14,969 nt of DNA from Bacteroidales bacterium (GTDB taxonomy: Bacteria > Bacteroidota > Bacteroidia > Bacteroidales > VadinHA17), in the NCBI GenBank assembly GCA_012514255.1, contig JAAZAP010000336.1:1-14969 (forward strand), read 5' to 3'. Numbering within the stretch: position 1 is the stretch's first letter; every line of letters starts with the position of its first letter. Below the pieces are notes generated by a model that saw only the letters and a list, made by a program, of their open reading frames with translations, had not been told where the DNA came from and did not search any database. The position numbers were made by a program, and so were the translations under genes. Positions 7,017-14,879 of this stretch are shown here, piece by piece.

Positions 7017-10000
7017 ATGTCTGACAGGAACATAATAATCAGGCCCAATCCATTTCCCGGACTGAGACCTTTCAGGCCGGATGAAGGGCATCTGTTTTTC
7101 GGCCGCATGGAGAGTACCCTGAAGGTGGTCTTAAAGCTCAGGGAAAACAGGTTTGTTGCAGTACTGGGAGCTTCCGGAAGCGGCAAATCATCACTGGTGA
7201 TGTCAGGAGTGATCCCTGCACTGCTGAAAGAGAATGCTGAAGGGAAAAAATCATGGTCATACCTTGTGATCAGGCCTGCCCTGAATCCGGTTGACCAGCT
7301 GGCCTCGGAGCTTGCAGTTCTCTCAGCCGGCGCAGGATTCAACCAGCTTACCGAAACCAGTGTGGCGGCCTCACTGCACAACAGTTCGGAAGGACTCGTT
7401 GATGTGATAAACAGGATAAGAAAGAACCCCCGCCAGCAGATTGTTGTTGTCATTGACCAGTTTGAGGAATTGTTCCGGTTCAGCCCTGCAGCCGGCACCG
7501 GCACTCCATGCGATGATGCATCCCGGTTTATAGATCTGGTGGTCAATTCGGTGCGTAAGCCTGACCAGGGATTGTTCATAATCCTTACCGTAAGATCTGA
7601 ATATGTATCCGAGTGTGCCAGGTTCAATGCCCTGACCAACCTGATGAACAGCAGCAGCTATCTGTTGCCACATATCCCAAATGATTTCCTCGGAGCAGTG
7701 ATTGAAGAGCCAGTGAAGTTGTCAGGAGGATCAATTGACCGTTCGCTCGTAAAGCTTATCCTGGGTGACCTGGATGAGAAACCCGGTCAGCTGCCGGTGT
7801 TGCAGCACCTGATGATGCGACTGTGGGATCACTGGAGCAGGCTGGGTGATCTGAGTCGCCCGATAACCATCTCCGATTATGAGGCGGTGGGTCGACTCAA
7901 TGGTGCTATTTCACAACATGCCGGGCAGGCGTTGGAGTCACTTGACGAGAGGCATCGGTACGTTTGCTCCAGGCTGTTCCGGGCAATAACTACCCGGACA
8001 GATGACGGAAGAGAGCTGCGCAAGCCGGAGCGGATAGCCACAATAGCTGCTCAGACAGGCTGTGCGGAGCACGAGATAATTGGCGTTGCCGAAGTATTCA
8101 GGGCTCCTGAATATTCATTCCTGTCTCCTTCAAAGGAGGTTCACCTCACCGGCGAAAGCATCCTTGACCTTACGCATGAGAGTATAATCAGGTTCTGGGG
8201 TATCCTCCGTCAGTGGATGGATGATGAGGAAGCCTCAGTCAAGCTCTACAGCCAGCTCGCATCAGCCGCAGAACAGTACCAGGAGGGTAGCGGACGGCTC
8301 TGGACCCCGCCTGACCTGATGGTTGCACTCAGGTGGAAGGAGGAGAACAAACCAACGCTGGCCTGGGCAGAGAAGATTGATCCCTCATTTGAAAGAGCCA
8401 TGCTCTTTCTCAAAAACTCAGAGGAAGAGTATCACATACAGGAGGAATACCACAGAAGGAGCGGTAAGGAGACAATCAGGCGCTCACGCCTTGTGGCAGC
8501 CCTGCTGGGACTGCTTACCCTGATATCACTGATAGCCCTGGGAACTGTTTTCGCAATGAGAAACAGAGCGGAGAAACAAAAATCCATTGCCATACAGATG
8601 AAGGATGAGGCCATAGCATTGAATGACAGGCTTAGTGACAGCCTGGAGACGCTCACTGCTGTGTCAGTTACTGCCAGCCAGGCAGAGAATAAACTTTCAT
8701 CGGCAGAAGAAAAGGCGGAGCAGGCCGAGATCAGGGCCCGAAGTGCAGAAGATGAAGCAAAAAAGCTTAACACCCAGAGGGCTGATATATTGAGAAAGGT
8801 TTCTGAGGTTAACAGGTTCAGAATGATATCAGTGGCAAAATCACTTGCCATGAGATCGCTTAATCATACTGGCAACAAGGATCTCCAGTTATTGCTGGCA
8901 TGGCAATCTTACCTGTTCAATCAGAGATATTCAGGATTGACGGAAGATCCCGACGTGTTTGCAGGTCTTTATGATGTAAGCAAAAGATACGGCAACAGGT
9001 TCTGTGCCAGGTTTGCTCCTGACGGTGCCGGGTTCACCGCCATGACCGAGGGCGCTGAAGGGGAGTTTTTTACAGCGGATACCAAAGGCAGGGTACTGAG
9101 CTGGCAGGCAGACCAGCCGTCGAAGGGATACACAATGATATGGTCCGGCAACAGGATGATAAGGTCCATGACTGTCAGTCCTGATGCCTCATGGCTTGCC
9201 TGCGGGACTGATAATGCCGGAATAATGATGATCCCGATCGTTGATGATTCAGCAGGCTACGAACTGCAGGACCGGTCAGGCAGCATAACTGCCATTGTAT
9301 TCTCTGACCGTGATCACCTATGTTCAGCCTCTTCAGACGGAGAGGTGAGCGAATGGGATCTGAGGACGCGCAGGTCAAGACAGGTCATCAGTGACGGATC
9401 AGGAATAAGGGCCCTGGAAAGGTCAGCAGCTGGTTCAATGATTGCAGCCCTGACAGGCGATGGCAGGGTGTTGTGCTGGCAGACCGGTTCCCCCGGACAG
9501 GTCATGACCCTGGAGACAACGGACAGGGTGATAACGGCACACCGGTTCGTGGGCAGAGAAGAACTGATTGCAACAGGAGACCAGGCGGGGCTGATTGACA
9601 TCTGGAATACTGAAACAGGAGAAGCAGAAAGCACTGCCGACGGACATGCATCGGCAGTCATCAGCATCGCTTATGACAATACGGACGGGCAGATGTTAAC
9701 AGCCGATAACTCGGGAGAGATAAGACTCTGGGCAATGGCTGACCTGACCCAGCCGCCGGTGGTCTTTGATGACGGTGGAGATAAGGTACTCCGCCTCGCT
9801 TTCAGCGATGCGGGGGATGCATTTCTCTCTGCCACGGAAAGTGATGTTCTCAGGCGTCCGGCACATATACGGTGCATGGCTGAAGGAGTATGTGACAAGG
9901 TCTCAAGAAACCTTACCGAAAGGGAGTGGAAAGCATTCGTCGGTCAGGACATTGAATATGAGCCCACCTGCCCCAACAGGGAATACAGGATCAGGGTCAG

Positions 10001-10022
10001 GGAAATAAGAGGAGCCCGTTGA
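7017..10022 (+). CDS. Membrane-anchored nSTAND1-type NTPase with C-terminal WD40 propeller
   Basis: 1001 residues. Residues 10-30 carry the hallmark nSTAND1 opening (NPFPGLRPF...LFFGR). Walker A is GASGSGKSS (51-59), with Lys57 and Ser58; Walker B is VVVIDQFEEL with Asp147; a sensor-like TVRSEY lies at 191-196. The region LDLTHESIIRFW (383-394) is the conserved winged-helix-type end of the NTPase module. One TM helix follows (491-514), then a coiled coil to about 600 rich in Ala, Glu and Lys. Seven propeller blades end near 696, 739, 780, 821, 863, 905 and 946, five of them with a clear Trp. The C-terminus has the C-RNLT-EW-TCP pattern seen after propellers in many such proteins. STAND NTPases are ATP-driven switches that assemble on ligand binding; the ligand here is unknown. 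There is no N-terminal effector domain, since the NTPase starts at residue 10. Likely partner is the HEAT membrane protein encoded 12 bp upstream. Such proteins are sometimes labelled Hat/HatR carbon uptake protein, which I do not support. Confidence 0.9.
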   Translation: MSDRNIIIRPNPFPGLRPFRPDEGHLFFGRMESTLKVVLKLRENRFVAVLGASGSGKSSLVMSGVIPALLKENAEGKKSWSYLVIRPALNPVDQLASELAVLSAGAGFNQLTETSVAASLHNSSEGLVDVINRIRKNPRQQIVVVIDQFEELFRFSPAAGTGTPCDDASRFIDLVVNSVRKPDQGLFIILTVRSEYVSECARFNALTNLMNSSSYLLPHIPNDFLGAVIEEPVKLSGGSIDRSLVKLILGDLDEKPGQLPVLQHLMMRLWDHWSRLGDLSRPITISDYEAVGRLNGAISQHAGQALESLDERHRYVCSRLFRAITTRTDDGRELRKPERIATIAAQTGCAEHEIIGVAEVFRAPEYSFLSPSKEVHLTGESILDLTHESIIRFWGILRQWMDDEEASVKLYSQLASAAEQYQEGSGRLWTPPDLMVALRWKEENKPTLAWAEKIDPSFERAMLFLKNSEEEYHIQEEYHRRSGKETIRRSRLVAALLGLLTLISLIALGTVFAMRNRAEKQKSIAIQMKDEAIALNDRLSDSLETLTAVSVTASQAENKLSSAEEKAEQAEIRARSAEDEAKKLNTQRADILRKVSEVNRFRMISVAKSLAMRSLNHTGNKDLQLLLAWQSYLFNQRYSGLTEDPDVFAGLYDVSKRYGNRFCARFAPDGAGFTAMTEGAEGEFFTADTKGRVLSWQADQPSKGYTMIWSGNRMIRSMTVSPDASWLACGTDNAGIMMIPIVDDSAGYELQDRSGSITAIVFSDRDHLCSASSDGEVSEWDLRTRRSRQVISDGSGIRALERSAAGSMIAALTGDGRVLCWQTGSPGQVMTLETTDRVITAHRFVGREELIATGDQAGLIDIWNTETGEAESTADGHASAVISIAYDNTDGQMLTADNSGEIRLWAMADLTQPPVVFDDGGDKVLRLAFSDAGDAFLSATESDVLRRPAHIRCMAEGVCDKVSRNLTEREWKAFVGQDIEYEPTCPNREYRIRVREIRGAR

Positions 10023-10030
10023 TTCAAACT

Positions 10031-10076
10031 TTCAGGCTGCTGAAGTGTTATACCGTTACTCAGGTTTTAGTTACGG
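10031..10076 (+). terminator. Weak hairpins after the nSTAND1 gene, possible terminator
   Basis: TTCAG/CTGAA with a GCTG loop (10031-10044) begins 8 bp past the stop codon. A second imperfect hairpin pairs CCGTTAC (10053-10059) with GTTACGG (10070-10076), with one T-T mismatch and a 10-nt loop, and is followed by only three T. Together they could end the accessory transcript before the gpmI promoter, but neither is a strong intrinsic terminator. Confidence 0.25.
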
Positions 10077-10085
10077 TTTAATGCC

Positions 10086-10093
10086 TATTTTTG
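10086..10093 (+). promoter_or_regulatory. Candidate -7 promoter element for gpmI
   Basis: TATTTTTG matches the Bacteroidota -7 consensus TAnnTTTG at every fixed position, in an A/T-rich stretch 31 bp before the gpmI ATG. At the expected -33 distance there is only GGTTTT (10063-10068), a weak match. Transcription would start near 10100, giving a leader of about 25 nt for the gpmI-DUF3109-dipeptidase unit. Confidence 0.5.
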
Positions 10094-10124
10094 CATCCTG
10101 AACATAAAATTATTAATTGACTGA

Positions 10125-11645
10125 ATGAAAGAAAACAGAGTATTGTTGATGATCCTCGACGGATGGGGAAAAGGTGACGGTTCGCACAGTGATGTGATCA
10201 GCACAACCGGTGCACCCAACATCGACGCACTGAAAAAGATATTTCCATCATCCACGCTTCTCACCTCCGGGGAGGATGTGGGGCTGCCCGAAGGTCAGAT
10301 GGGCAACTCGGAGGTTGGGCACCTTAACATAGGGGCCGGACGCATTGTATACCAGGACCTGGTGAAAATAAACAAAGCGTGCAGGAGCGGGGAGATACGG
10401 TCAAATGAGACTCTCCGCCAGGCCTTCACCTATGCCCGTGACAAGGGTGTCAGTGTACATTTCATGGGCCTGCTCTCCGATGGCGGGGTTCACTCACTCA
10501 ACAGTCACCTGTACGCTCTTTGTGACATGACAATGGATTACGGGCTGAAGGATGTTTTTGTCCACGGTTTCGGTGACGGTCGTGATACTGACCCCAGGAG
10601 CGGGAAAGGATACATGGCTGAGCTGCTCAGGCGCCTTGAAAAGAGTAACGGCCGCGTAGCCTCATTCGTGGGGCGCTATTATGCCATGGACCGTGACAAG
10701 CGCTGGGAGCGGATAAAGGAGGCTTATGATATGCTTGTCAGCGGCAGAGGAACAATGACCACTGACATTTTGCGGACAATGCAGGATTCATATGATGCAG
10801 GGGTGACTGACGAGTTCATGAAGCCGATAGTTGTCACAGGAAATGATGGCAGGCCGATGGCAACAATATCCGAAGGAGACGTGGTGGTCTTCATAAATTT
10901 CAGGAATGACAGGGCCAGGGAGCTTACCATCGTGCTTACGCAGCAGGATATGCCTGAGGCAGGGATGAAGACAATACCGCTGCATTATCTCACCATGACC
11001 CCCTATGATGACAAGTTCACGGGTCTCCATGTTATCTTTCCGAAGGACAATGTGGACAGGACGATTGGAGAGATACTGTCAGAAAAAGGAAAAAAACAGT
11101 TACGCATAGCCGAGACCGAGAAGTATGCACATGTCACCTTCTTTTTTTCCGGAGGGAGGGAGAAGGAATTTCCGGGTGAGGAGAGGATACTGATCCCTTC
11201 TCCCAAGGTGGCTACATATGACCTTCAGCCGGAGATGAGCGCATACAAGGTCAGGGATGCGGTTGTGGCTGAGCTTGAGAAAAAGAAACATGACTTCATC
11301 TGCCTCAATTTTGCCAACGGAGACATGGTTGGTCATACGGGGGTGTATGAAGCCATTCAGAAGGCTGTCAGGGCTGTTGACGAATGTGCGGGTGATGTGG
11401 TGCGGGCTGCAAGGGCCAATGGGTATGAGGTTGTGATCATTGCCGATCACGGCAATGCTGATTATGCGGTGAATCCTGACGGATCACCCAATACTGCGCA
11501 TTCGCTCAATCCGGTACCTCTTTATCTTATCAGCACAAGGTACAAACAAGTCAATGATGGCATCCTTGCCGATGTGGCTCCTACATTGCTCACTATGATG
11601 GGTATTCCCATTCCGCTGGAAATGACAGGCCGATCGCTGGTGTGA
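10125..11645 (+). CDS. gpmI: 2,3-bisphosphoglycerate-independent phosphoglycerate mutase
   Basis: Interconverts 3- and 2-phosphoglycerate in glycolysis and gluconeogenesis without a 2,3-bisphosphoglycerate cofactor, using two metal ions (usually Mn2+). At 506 residues it has normal length for this alkaline-phosphatase-superfamily enzyme. Visible are the metal ligand Asp12 in LDGWG, the phosphorylated nucleophile Ser62 in GNSEVGH, the substrate-binding stretches SDGGVHS (118-124), GDGRDT (150-155) and GRYYAMDRD (183-191), the metal ligands Asp400 and His404 in NGDMVGHTG, Asp441 and His442 in DHGNAD, and His459 in NTAHS. Every catalytic residue I looked for is present. The ATG at 10125 is preceded by an A/T-rich leader without a Shine-Dalgarno sequence, and the protein begins directly with the first beta strand, which fits this start. 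The next gene begins 8 bp past the stop, suggesting cotranscription. Confidence 0.97.
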   Translation: MKENRVLLMILDGWGKGDGSHSDVISTTGAPNIDALKKIFPSSTLLTSGEDVGLPEGQMGNSEVGHLNIGAGRIVYQDLVKINKACRSGEIRSNETLRQAFTYARDKGVSVHFMGLLSDGGVHSLNSHLYALCDMTMDYGLKDVFVHGFGDGRDTDPRSGKGYMAELLRRLEKSNGRVASFVGRYYAMDRDKRWERIKEAYDMLVSGRGTMTTDILRTMQDSYDAGVTDEFMKPIVVTGNDGRPMATISEGDVVVFINFRNDRARELTIVLTQQDMPEAGMKTIPLHYLTMTPYDDKFTGLHVIFPKDNVDRTIGEILSEKGKKQLRIAETEKYAHVTFFFSGGREKEFPGEERILIPSPKVATYDLQPEMSAYKVRDAVVAELEKKKHDFICLNFANGDMVGHTGVYEAIQKAVRAVDECAGDVVRAARANGYEVVIIADHGNADYAVNPDGSPNTAHSLNPVPLYLISTRYKQVNDGILADVAPTLLTMMGIPIPLEMTGRSLV

Positions 11646-11653
11646 GAAAAACG

Positions 11654-12241
11654 ATGCTCCAGATTGATGACACCATAGTATCACTGGCACTAATAGAGAA
11701 GAAATTCCTGTGTGATCTTTCCTCCTGTAAGGGCAGCTGTTGCCGTTACGGTGATACAGGGGCACCGTTGACTGCGGAGGAGGAATCGGTGCTGGACAGT
11801 ATCTGGCCTGATCTGTGGCCCTTTCTTCGTCCTGAGGGCATAAGGGCAATAGAGAAGAACGGCACCAGTGTCACCGATATCGAGGGCGAACTGGTCACTC
11901 CGCTGATCAACAATGAAGAGTGTGCCTATACCATAATGGATGGTGATATTTACAAATGTGGTATAGAGGCGGCGTTCGATGCAGGGGCGGTCAGTTTCAG
12001 AAAACCCGTATCTTGCCATCTCTTCCCGGTAAGGATAAAGCAATACCGCAACTTCCGGGCGGTCAACTACGAGGAGTGGTCAATCTGCAAGCCCGGTATT
12101 GCCTGCGGTATAAAAGAGAACCTGGAGCTCTATATCTTCCTCCGCGAACCGCTGATCAGGGCTTTCGGGCAGGAGTGGTATGATAAGCTGCAGTGGGCAG
12201 CTGGCGAATATGTTAAATACAATGATAATGGAAAGCATTAA
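11654..12241 (+). CDS. DUF3109-family cysteine-cluster protein
   Basis: 195 residues, biochemical role unknown. The sequence recalls the DUF3109 family common in Bacteroidota, whose members start with a MIQIDD-type motif; here it is MLQIDD. Nine cysteines stand out: Cys20, Cys25, Cys29 and Cys30 near the N-terminus (C-x4-C-x3-CC, within SCKGSCC), then Cys90, Cys102, Cys121 (followed by His), Cys145 and Cys151. This pattern resembles YkgJ/FliB-like cysteine-cluster proteins and suggests a bound metal, probably Zn or an Fe-S cluster, which is inference. There is no signal peptide or membrane helix, so it is likely cytoplasmic. I chose the ATG at 11654 because it begins right at the family's conserved N-terminus. 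A GTG at 11642 overlapping the gpmI stop (GTGA) would add four residues and cannot be excluded. The gene overlaps the dipeptidase start by 14 bp or more, so translation may be coupled. Confidence 0.85.
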   Translation: MLQIDDTIVSLALIEKKFLCDLSSCKGSCCRYGDTGAPLTAEEESVLDSIWPDLWPFLRPEGIRAIEKNGTSVTDIEGELVTPLINNEECAYTIMDGDIYKCGIEAAFDAGAVSFRKPVSCHLFPVRIKQYRNFRAVNYEEWSICKPGIACGIKENLELYIFLREPLIRAFGQEWYDKLQWAAGEYVKYNDNGKH

Positions 12242-13604
12242 GAATTACATCGAAACAAACAGGGAGAGATTCCTTGAGGAACTTTTCGGGCTGATCAGGA
12301 TCCCCTCGGTCAGCGCCTCTGAAGCCAACAAGGCTGACATGGTCAGGGCGGCTGAATACATCCGTGAACTGATGACAGCTAACGGAGCAGACCGTGCCGA
12401 GGTCTATTCCACCCCCGGTAACCCTATAGTGTACGGAGAAAAGATTATAGACCCTTCTCTGCCTACAATTCTCGTATACGGCCATTATGACGTGATGCCG
12501 GCCGAGCCTCTGGAGAAATGGGCTTCACCTCCTTTTGAGCCGGAGATACGTGACGGGAAGATATGGGCCCGCGGTGCTGATGATGACAAGGGTCAGCTCT
12601 TTATGCACCTCAAGGCTTTTGAGATGATGAATGCCACAGGCAGCCTGCCCTGCAACGTCAAGTTCATGATAGAAGGAGAGGAAGAGGCCGGGTCGGAAAG
12701 CATTGGCGGATTCTGTTCTGAATACAGTGACATGCTGAGCTGTGACGTGATTCTTGTCTCTGACACCACGATGATCTCCTCAGATATCCCTTCCATCACG
12801 TCGGGACTCAGGGGGCTGTCATACATCCAGATTGAGGTCGAAGGCCCGGACCGCGACCTTCACTCGGGTATCTACGGGGGTGCCGTTGTAAACCCCTGCA
12901 ATACCATCTGTGATATCATCTCCAGTCTGAAGGACAATGACGGACGGATAACCATACCTGGCTTTTATGATGATGTCTCTGTCCCTTCGGATGAAGAAAG
13001 GGCTAAGATGGCAGAGAGGCCGTTTGACCCGGATGAGTATAAGAAATCGGTTGGCGTTGAGGCCCTGGCAGGAGAGAAGGGTTTCTCCACCCTGGAGAGC
13101 ACAGGCATCCGCCCCACGCTTGATGTTAATGGTATCTGGGGCGGATATACCGGTGAGGGAGCCAAGACCATCCTTCCCTCCAAGGCATCTGCAAAGATAT
13201 CCATGAGACTAGTACCCTACCAGAAGGCAGAGGAGATTGCAAAACTGGCTATAGATCATATAAGGGCAACAGCACCCGCAGGAGTGAAGGTGAAGGCTGA
13301 ATACCTGCATGGCGGTGAGGCTTACGTGAGCCCCATAGATACACCTGAGTACCTCGCAGCAGAGATGGCCTGTGAGGAGATATTTGGAAAGAAACCCATT
13401 CCCATACGAAGCGGCGGCAGCATCCCTATCATCTCCACATTTGAAAGGATACTGGGTGTGAAGTCCATACTGATGGGATTCGGGCTGGAATCAGATGCCA
13501 TCCACTCACCCAACGAGAACTACCCCCTGGAGAACCTGTTCGCAGGAATGAGGGCAATACCACTTTACTTTAAGTATTATACCGAACTTAAGAGATCAGT
13601 CTGA
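12228..13604 (+). CDS. M20-family metallo-dipeptidase (carnosinase/DUG1-like)
   Basis: Zinc-dependent exopeptidase, probably cleaving dipeptides in the cytoplasm (no signal peptide seen). From the ATG at 12228 it has 458 residues. M20 metal and catalytic residues are all visible: His86 and Asp88 in GHYDV, bridging Asp119 in ADDDKG, catalytic Glu152 and metal ligand Glu153 in GEEEAGS, Asp179 in VSDTT, and His426 in AIHSPNE. The lid/dimerisation domain lies between about 195 and 365 and carries the conserved His212 in LHSG. The full domain order and 450-460-residue length fit the CNDP/DUG1 dipeptidase branch rather than DapE or ArgE. A longer in-frame start at 12180 would add 16 residues deep inside the DUF3109 gene that match nothing in the family; the ATG at 12222 adds only two residues and is a real alternative. 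The gene ends 6 bp from a convergent gene. Confidence 0.93.
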   Translation: MESIKNYIETNRERFLEELFGLIRIPSVSASEANKADMVRAAEYIRELMTANGADRAEVYSTPGNPIVYGEKIIDPSLPTILVYGHYDVMPAEPLEKWASPPFEPEIRDGKIWARGADDDKGQLFMHLKAFEMMNATGSLPCNVKFMIEGEEEAGSESIGGFCSEYSDMLSCDVILVSDTTMISSDIPSITSGLRGLSYIQIEVEGPDRDLHSGIYGGAVVNPCNTICDIISSLKDNDGRITIPGFYDDVSVPSDEERAKMAERPFDPDEYKKSVGVEALAGEKGFSTLESTGIRPTLDVNGIWGGYTGEGAKTILPSKASAKISMRLVPYQKAEEIAKLAIDHIRATAPAGVKVKAEYLHGGEAYVSPIDTPEYLAAEMACEEIFGKKPIPIRSGGSIPIISTFERILGVKSILMGFGLESDAIHSPNENYPLENLFAGMRAIPLYFKYYTELKRSV

Positions 13605-13610
13605 GATTGT

Positions 13611-14870
13611 TCAGTCAATTTTGAGCTTAAGCAGTTCCACCTTGGTGGAACTGCTTCTCAGCACGGTGAAGAGGTTGGCACCTACCCGTATCTTTTCCTG
13701 TTGTTTAGGGATGTTGCCATGCACAAATAATATCAGGCCGGCAAGGGTTGTGTACTCATCATTCTCAGGCAGATCAAGGTCATACTCCTCATTGAGGTAG
13801 TCAATATCTAGGCGTCCGGAGAGGACATACTCGTTGTCATTGATCTTCTTCTCCACCAGGTCACTTATGTCATGCTCATCCTCTATATCTCCGACGATCT
13901 CCTCAAGCACATCTTCGATGGTGATCACTCCTGCTGTGCCGCCGAACTCGTCAACCACCAGGGCAACGCTCTTTTTAGCGTCAGAGAGCATTCTCAGCAC
14001 CTTGTTGGCCGTCATAGTCTCGGGAACGACTGGCAGTTTGCGTATGCCTGAGGAGATGTCAGGCGGGCCGTGCAGGATGTCCTTCAATTCATAGTAGCCC
14101 ACCATATTGTCTATATTATCTCTGTAGAGAAGGATTTTTGAATGACCGGATTCAATGAATTGTTGCCTGAGCTCGTCGGGTGACGACTCCACGGGAAGGG
14201 CCACTACCTCTGTCCGTGGGACCATACACTCACGGGCCTTCACCGATGAAAAATCGAGAACGTTCTGGAATATCTTCAGGCTGCTGTTCTCATCCTGCTT
14301 CTCCTCATCGGTCTCCACCAGGTCATTCACGAAGTGATCCAGATCAATGCGTGTGAAGATGCGGTTCTCCTGTTCCTTTCTATCAGTCCTGATTCCAAAA
14401 AAGAACCTCATGATGATATTGGCCAGCCATAGGCTGAACTTGCTGACAGGATAAAAAAGGAAATAGAAGAAAGCTGTAGGGATAGCCAGGATATTAAGGA
14501 AGAAGTTCGGGCTGATCCGGACGACAGATTTGGGAAGGAAATCTCCAACTACCAGGATGATGATGGCAGTGATAACCGTTTGAATAATGAAGATGATCAC
14601 CTCGGATGGGATCAGGTGTTGCAACCAGTCCTCTATGAGGTCTGCAGTCAGCATACTGAAAATCACCGTCGCAATGTTGACTCCGATCAGCATGGTGGAG
14701 ATATAAAGGCCCGGATTGCGGGTGAAGATGGCTATTACACCAGATCCGAAGAATCCGTGCTTGCGGTCAAGCTCTATCCGGAGTTTATTGGAGGCAATGA
14801 ATGCAAGCTCCATTGCCGAAAAAAAACCGGCAAGCAGAATGGACAACGGGATGAGAACAAACGGGTTCAT
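13611..14870 (-). CDS. CNNM/CBS/CorC-domain membrane protein (hemolysin family, GldE-like)
   Basis: 419 residues from the ATG at 14870. An N-terminal CNNM (DUF21) domain of about 155 residues has membrane helices near 3-25, 57-75, 92-110 and 125-155, with the family motif GFFSAMELAF and a GDFLPKS motif where many relatives have GE-IPK. Two CBS domains follow (about 215-330), with the entry motif CMVPRTEVVALP and the diagnostic DEFGGTAGVITIEDVLEEIVGDI near 308-330. A CorC/HlyC transporter-associated domain (345-419) ends the protein. Relatives are linked to Mg2+/Co2+ efflux or homeostasis, and in Flavobacteriia the paralogue GldE is tied to gliding; the context here does not decide between these. 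A GTG immediately upstream of the ATG is an alternative start. The gene lies 9 bp after the partial gene on the same strand, so they are probably cotranscribed, and it converges with the dipeptidase gene. Confidence 0.92.
   Translation of the reverse strand: MNPFVLIPLSILLAGFFSAMELAFIASNKLRIELDRKHGFFGSGVIAIFTRNPGLYISTMLIGVNIATVIFSMLTADLIEDWLQHLIPSEVIIFIIQTVITAIIILVVGDFLPKSVVRISPNFFLNILAIPTAFFYFLFYPVSKFSLWLANIIMRFFFGIRTDRKEQENRIFTRIDLDHFVNDLVETDEEKQDENSSLKIFQNVLDFSSVKARECMVPRTEVVALPVESSPDELRQQFIESGHSKILLYRDNIDNMVGYYELKDILHGPPDISSGIRKLPVVPETMTANKVLRMLSDAKKSVALVVDEFGGTAGVITIEDVLEEIVGDIEDEHDISDLVEKKINDNEYVLSGRLDIDYLNEEYDLDLPENDEYTTLAGLILFVHGNIPKQQEKIRVGANLFTVLRSSSTKVELLKLKID
13629..13656. terminator. 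28-nt near-perfect palindrome at the convergent gene junction, possible bidirectional terminator
   Basis: AAGCAGTTCCACC (13629-13641) is the exact inverse complement of GGTGGAACTGCTT (13644-13656), with only TT between. In practice this gives a 12-bp stem with a CTTG loop. It lies 25 bp past the dipeptidase stop on the plus strand and within the last codons of the CNNM/CBS gene on the minus strand. No T-run follows on either strand, so it is not a classic intrinsic terminator. It may instead block read-through or protect 3' ends. Confidence 0.4.
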
Positions 14871-14879
14871 CACCCAAAT

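Noticed and set aside
7007..7639. 210-codon open frame on the minus strand inside the nSTAND1 gene
   Set aside because: It lies opposite the Walker A/B region of a clear plus-strand gene, its translation shows no recognisable motif or domain, and it has no promoter or ordered neighbours.
8570..8800. Possible DNA tandem repeat in the Ala/Glu/Lys-rich part of the nSTAND1 gene
   Set aside because: The repetition is in amino-acid composition (coiled-coil heptads); I see no repeated DNA unit.
7017..10022. Calling the nSTAND1-WD40 protein an Avs/AVAST-type antiphage protein
   Set aside because: Avs proteins have N-terminal effectors and TPR-like sensors; here there is no effector, a membrane helix and a WD40 propeller, and no other defence gene is nearby.
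7017..10022. The label high-affinity carbon uptake protein Hat/HatR
   Set aside because: This is a propagated database name for WD40 proteins of this shape; nothing in the sequence or context indicates carbon uptake.
12180..12227. Longer N-terminus of the dipeptidase from an ATG at 12180
   Set aside because: The added 16 residues fall deep within the DUF3109 gene and do not resemble the family's N-terminus, which starts near MESIKNYI.
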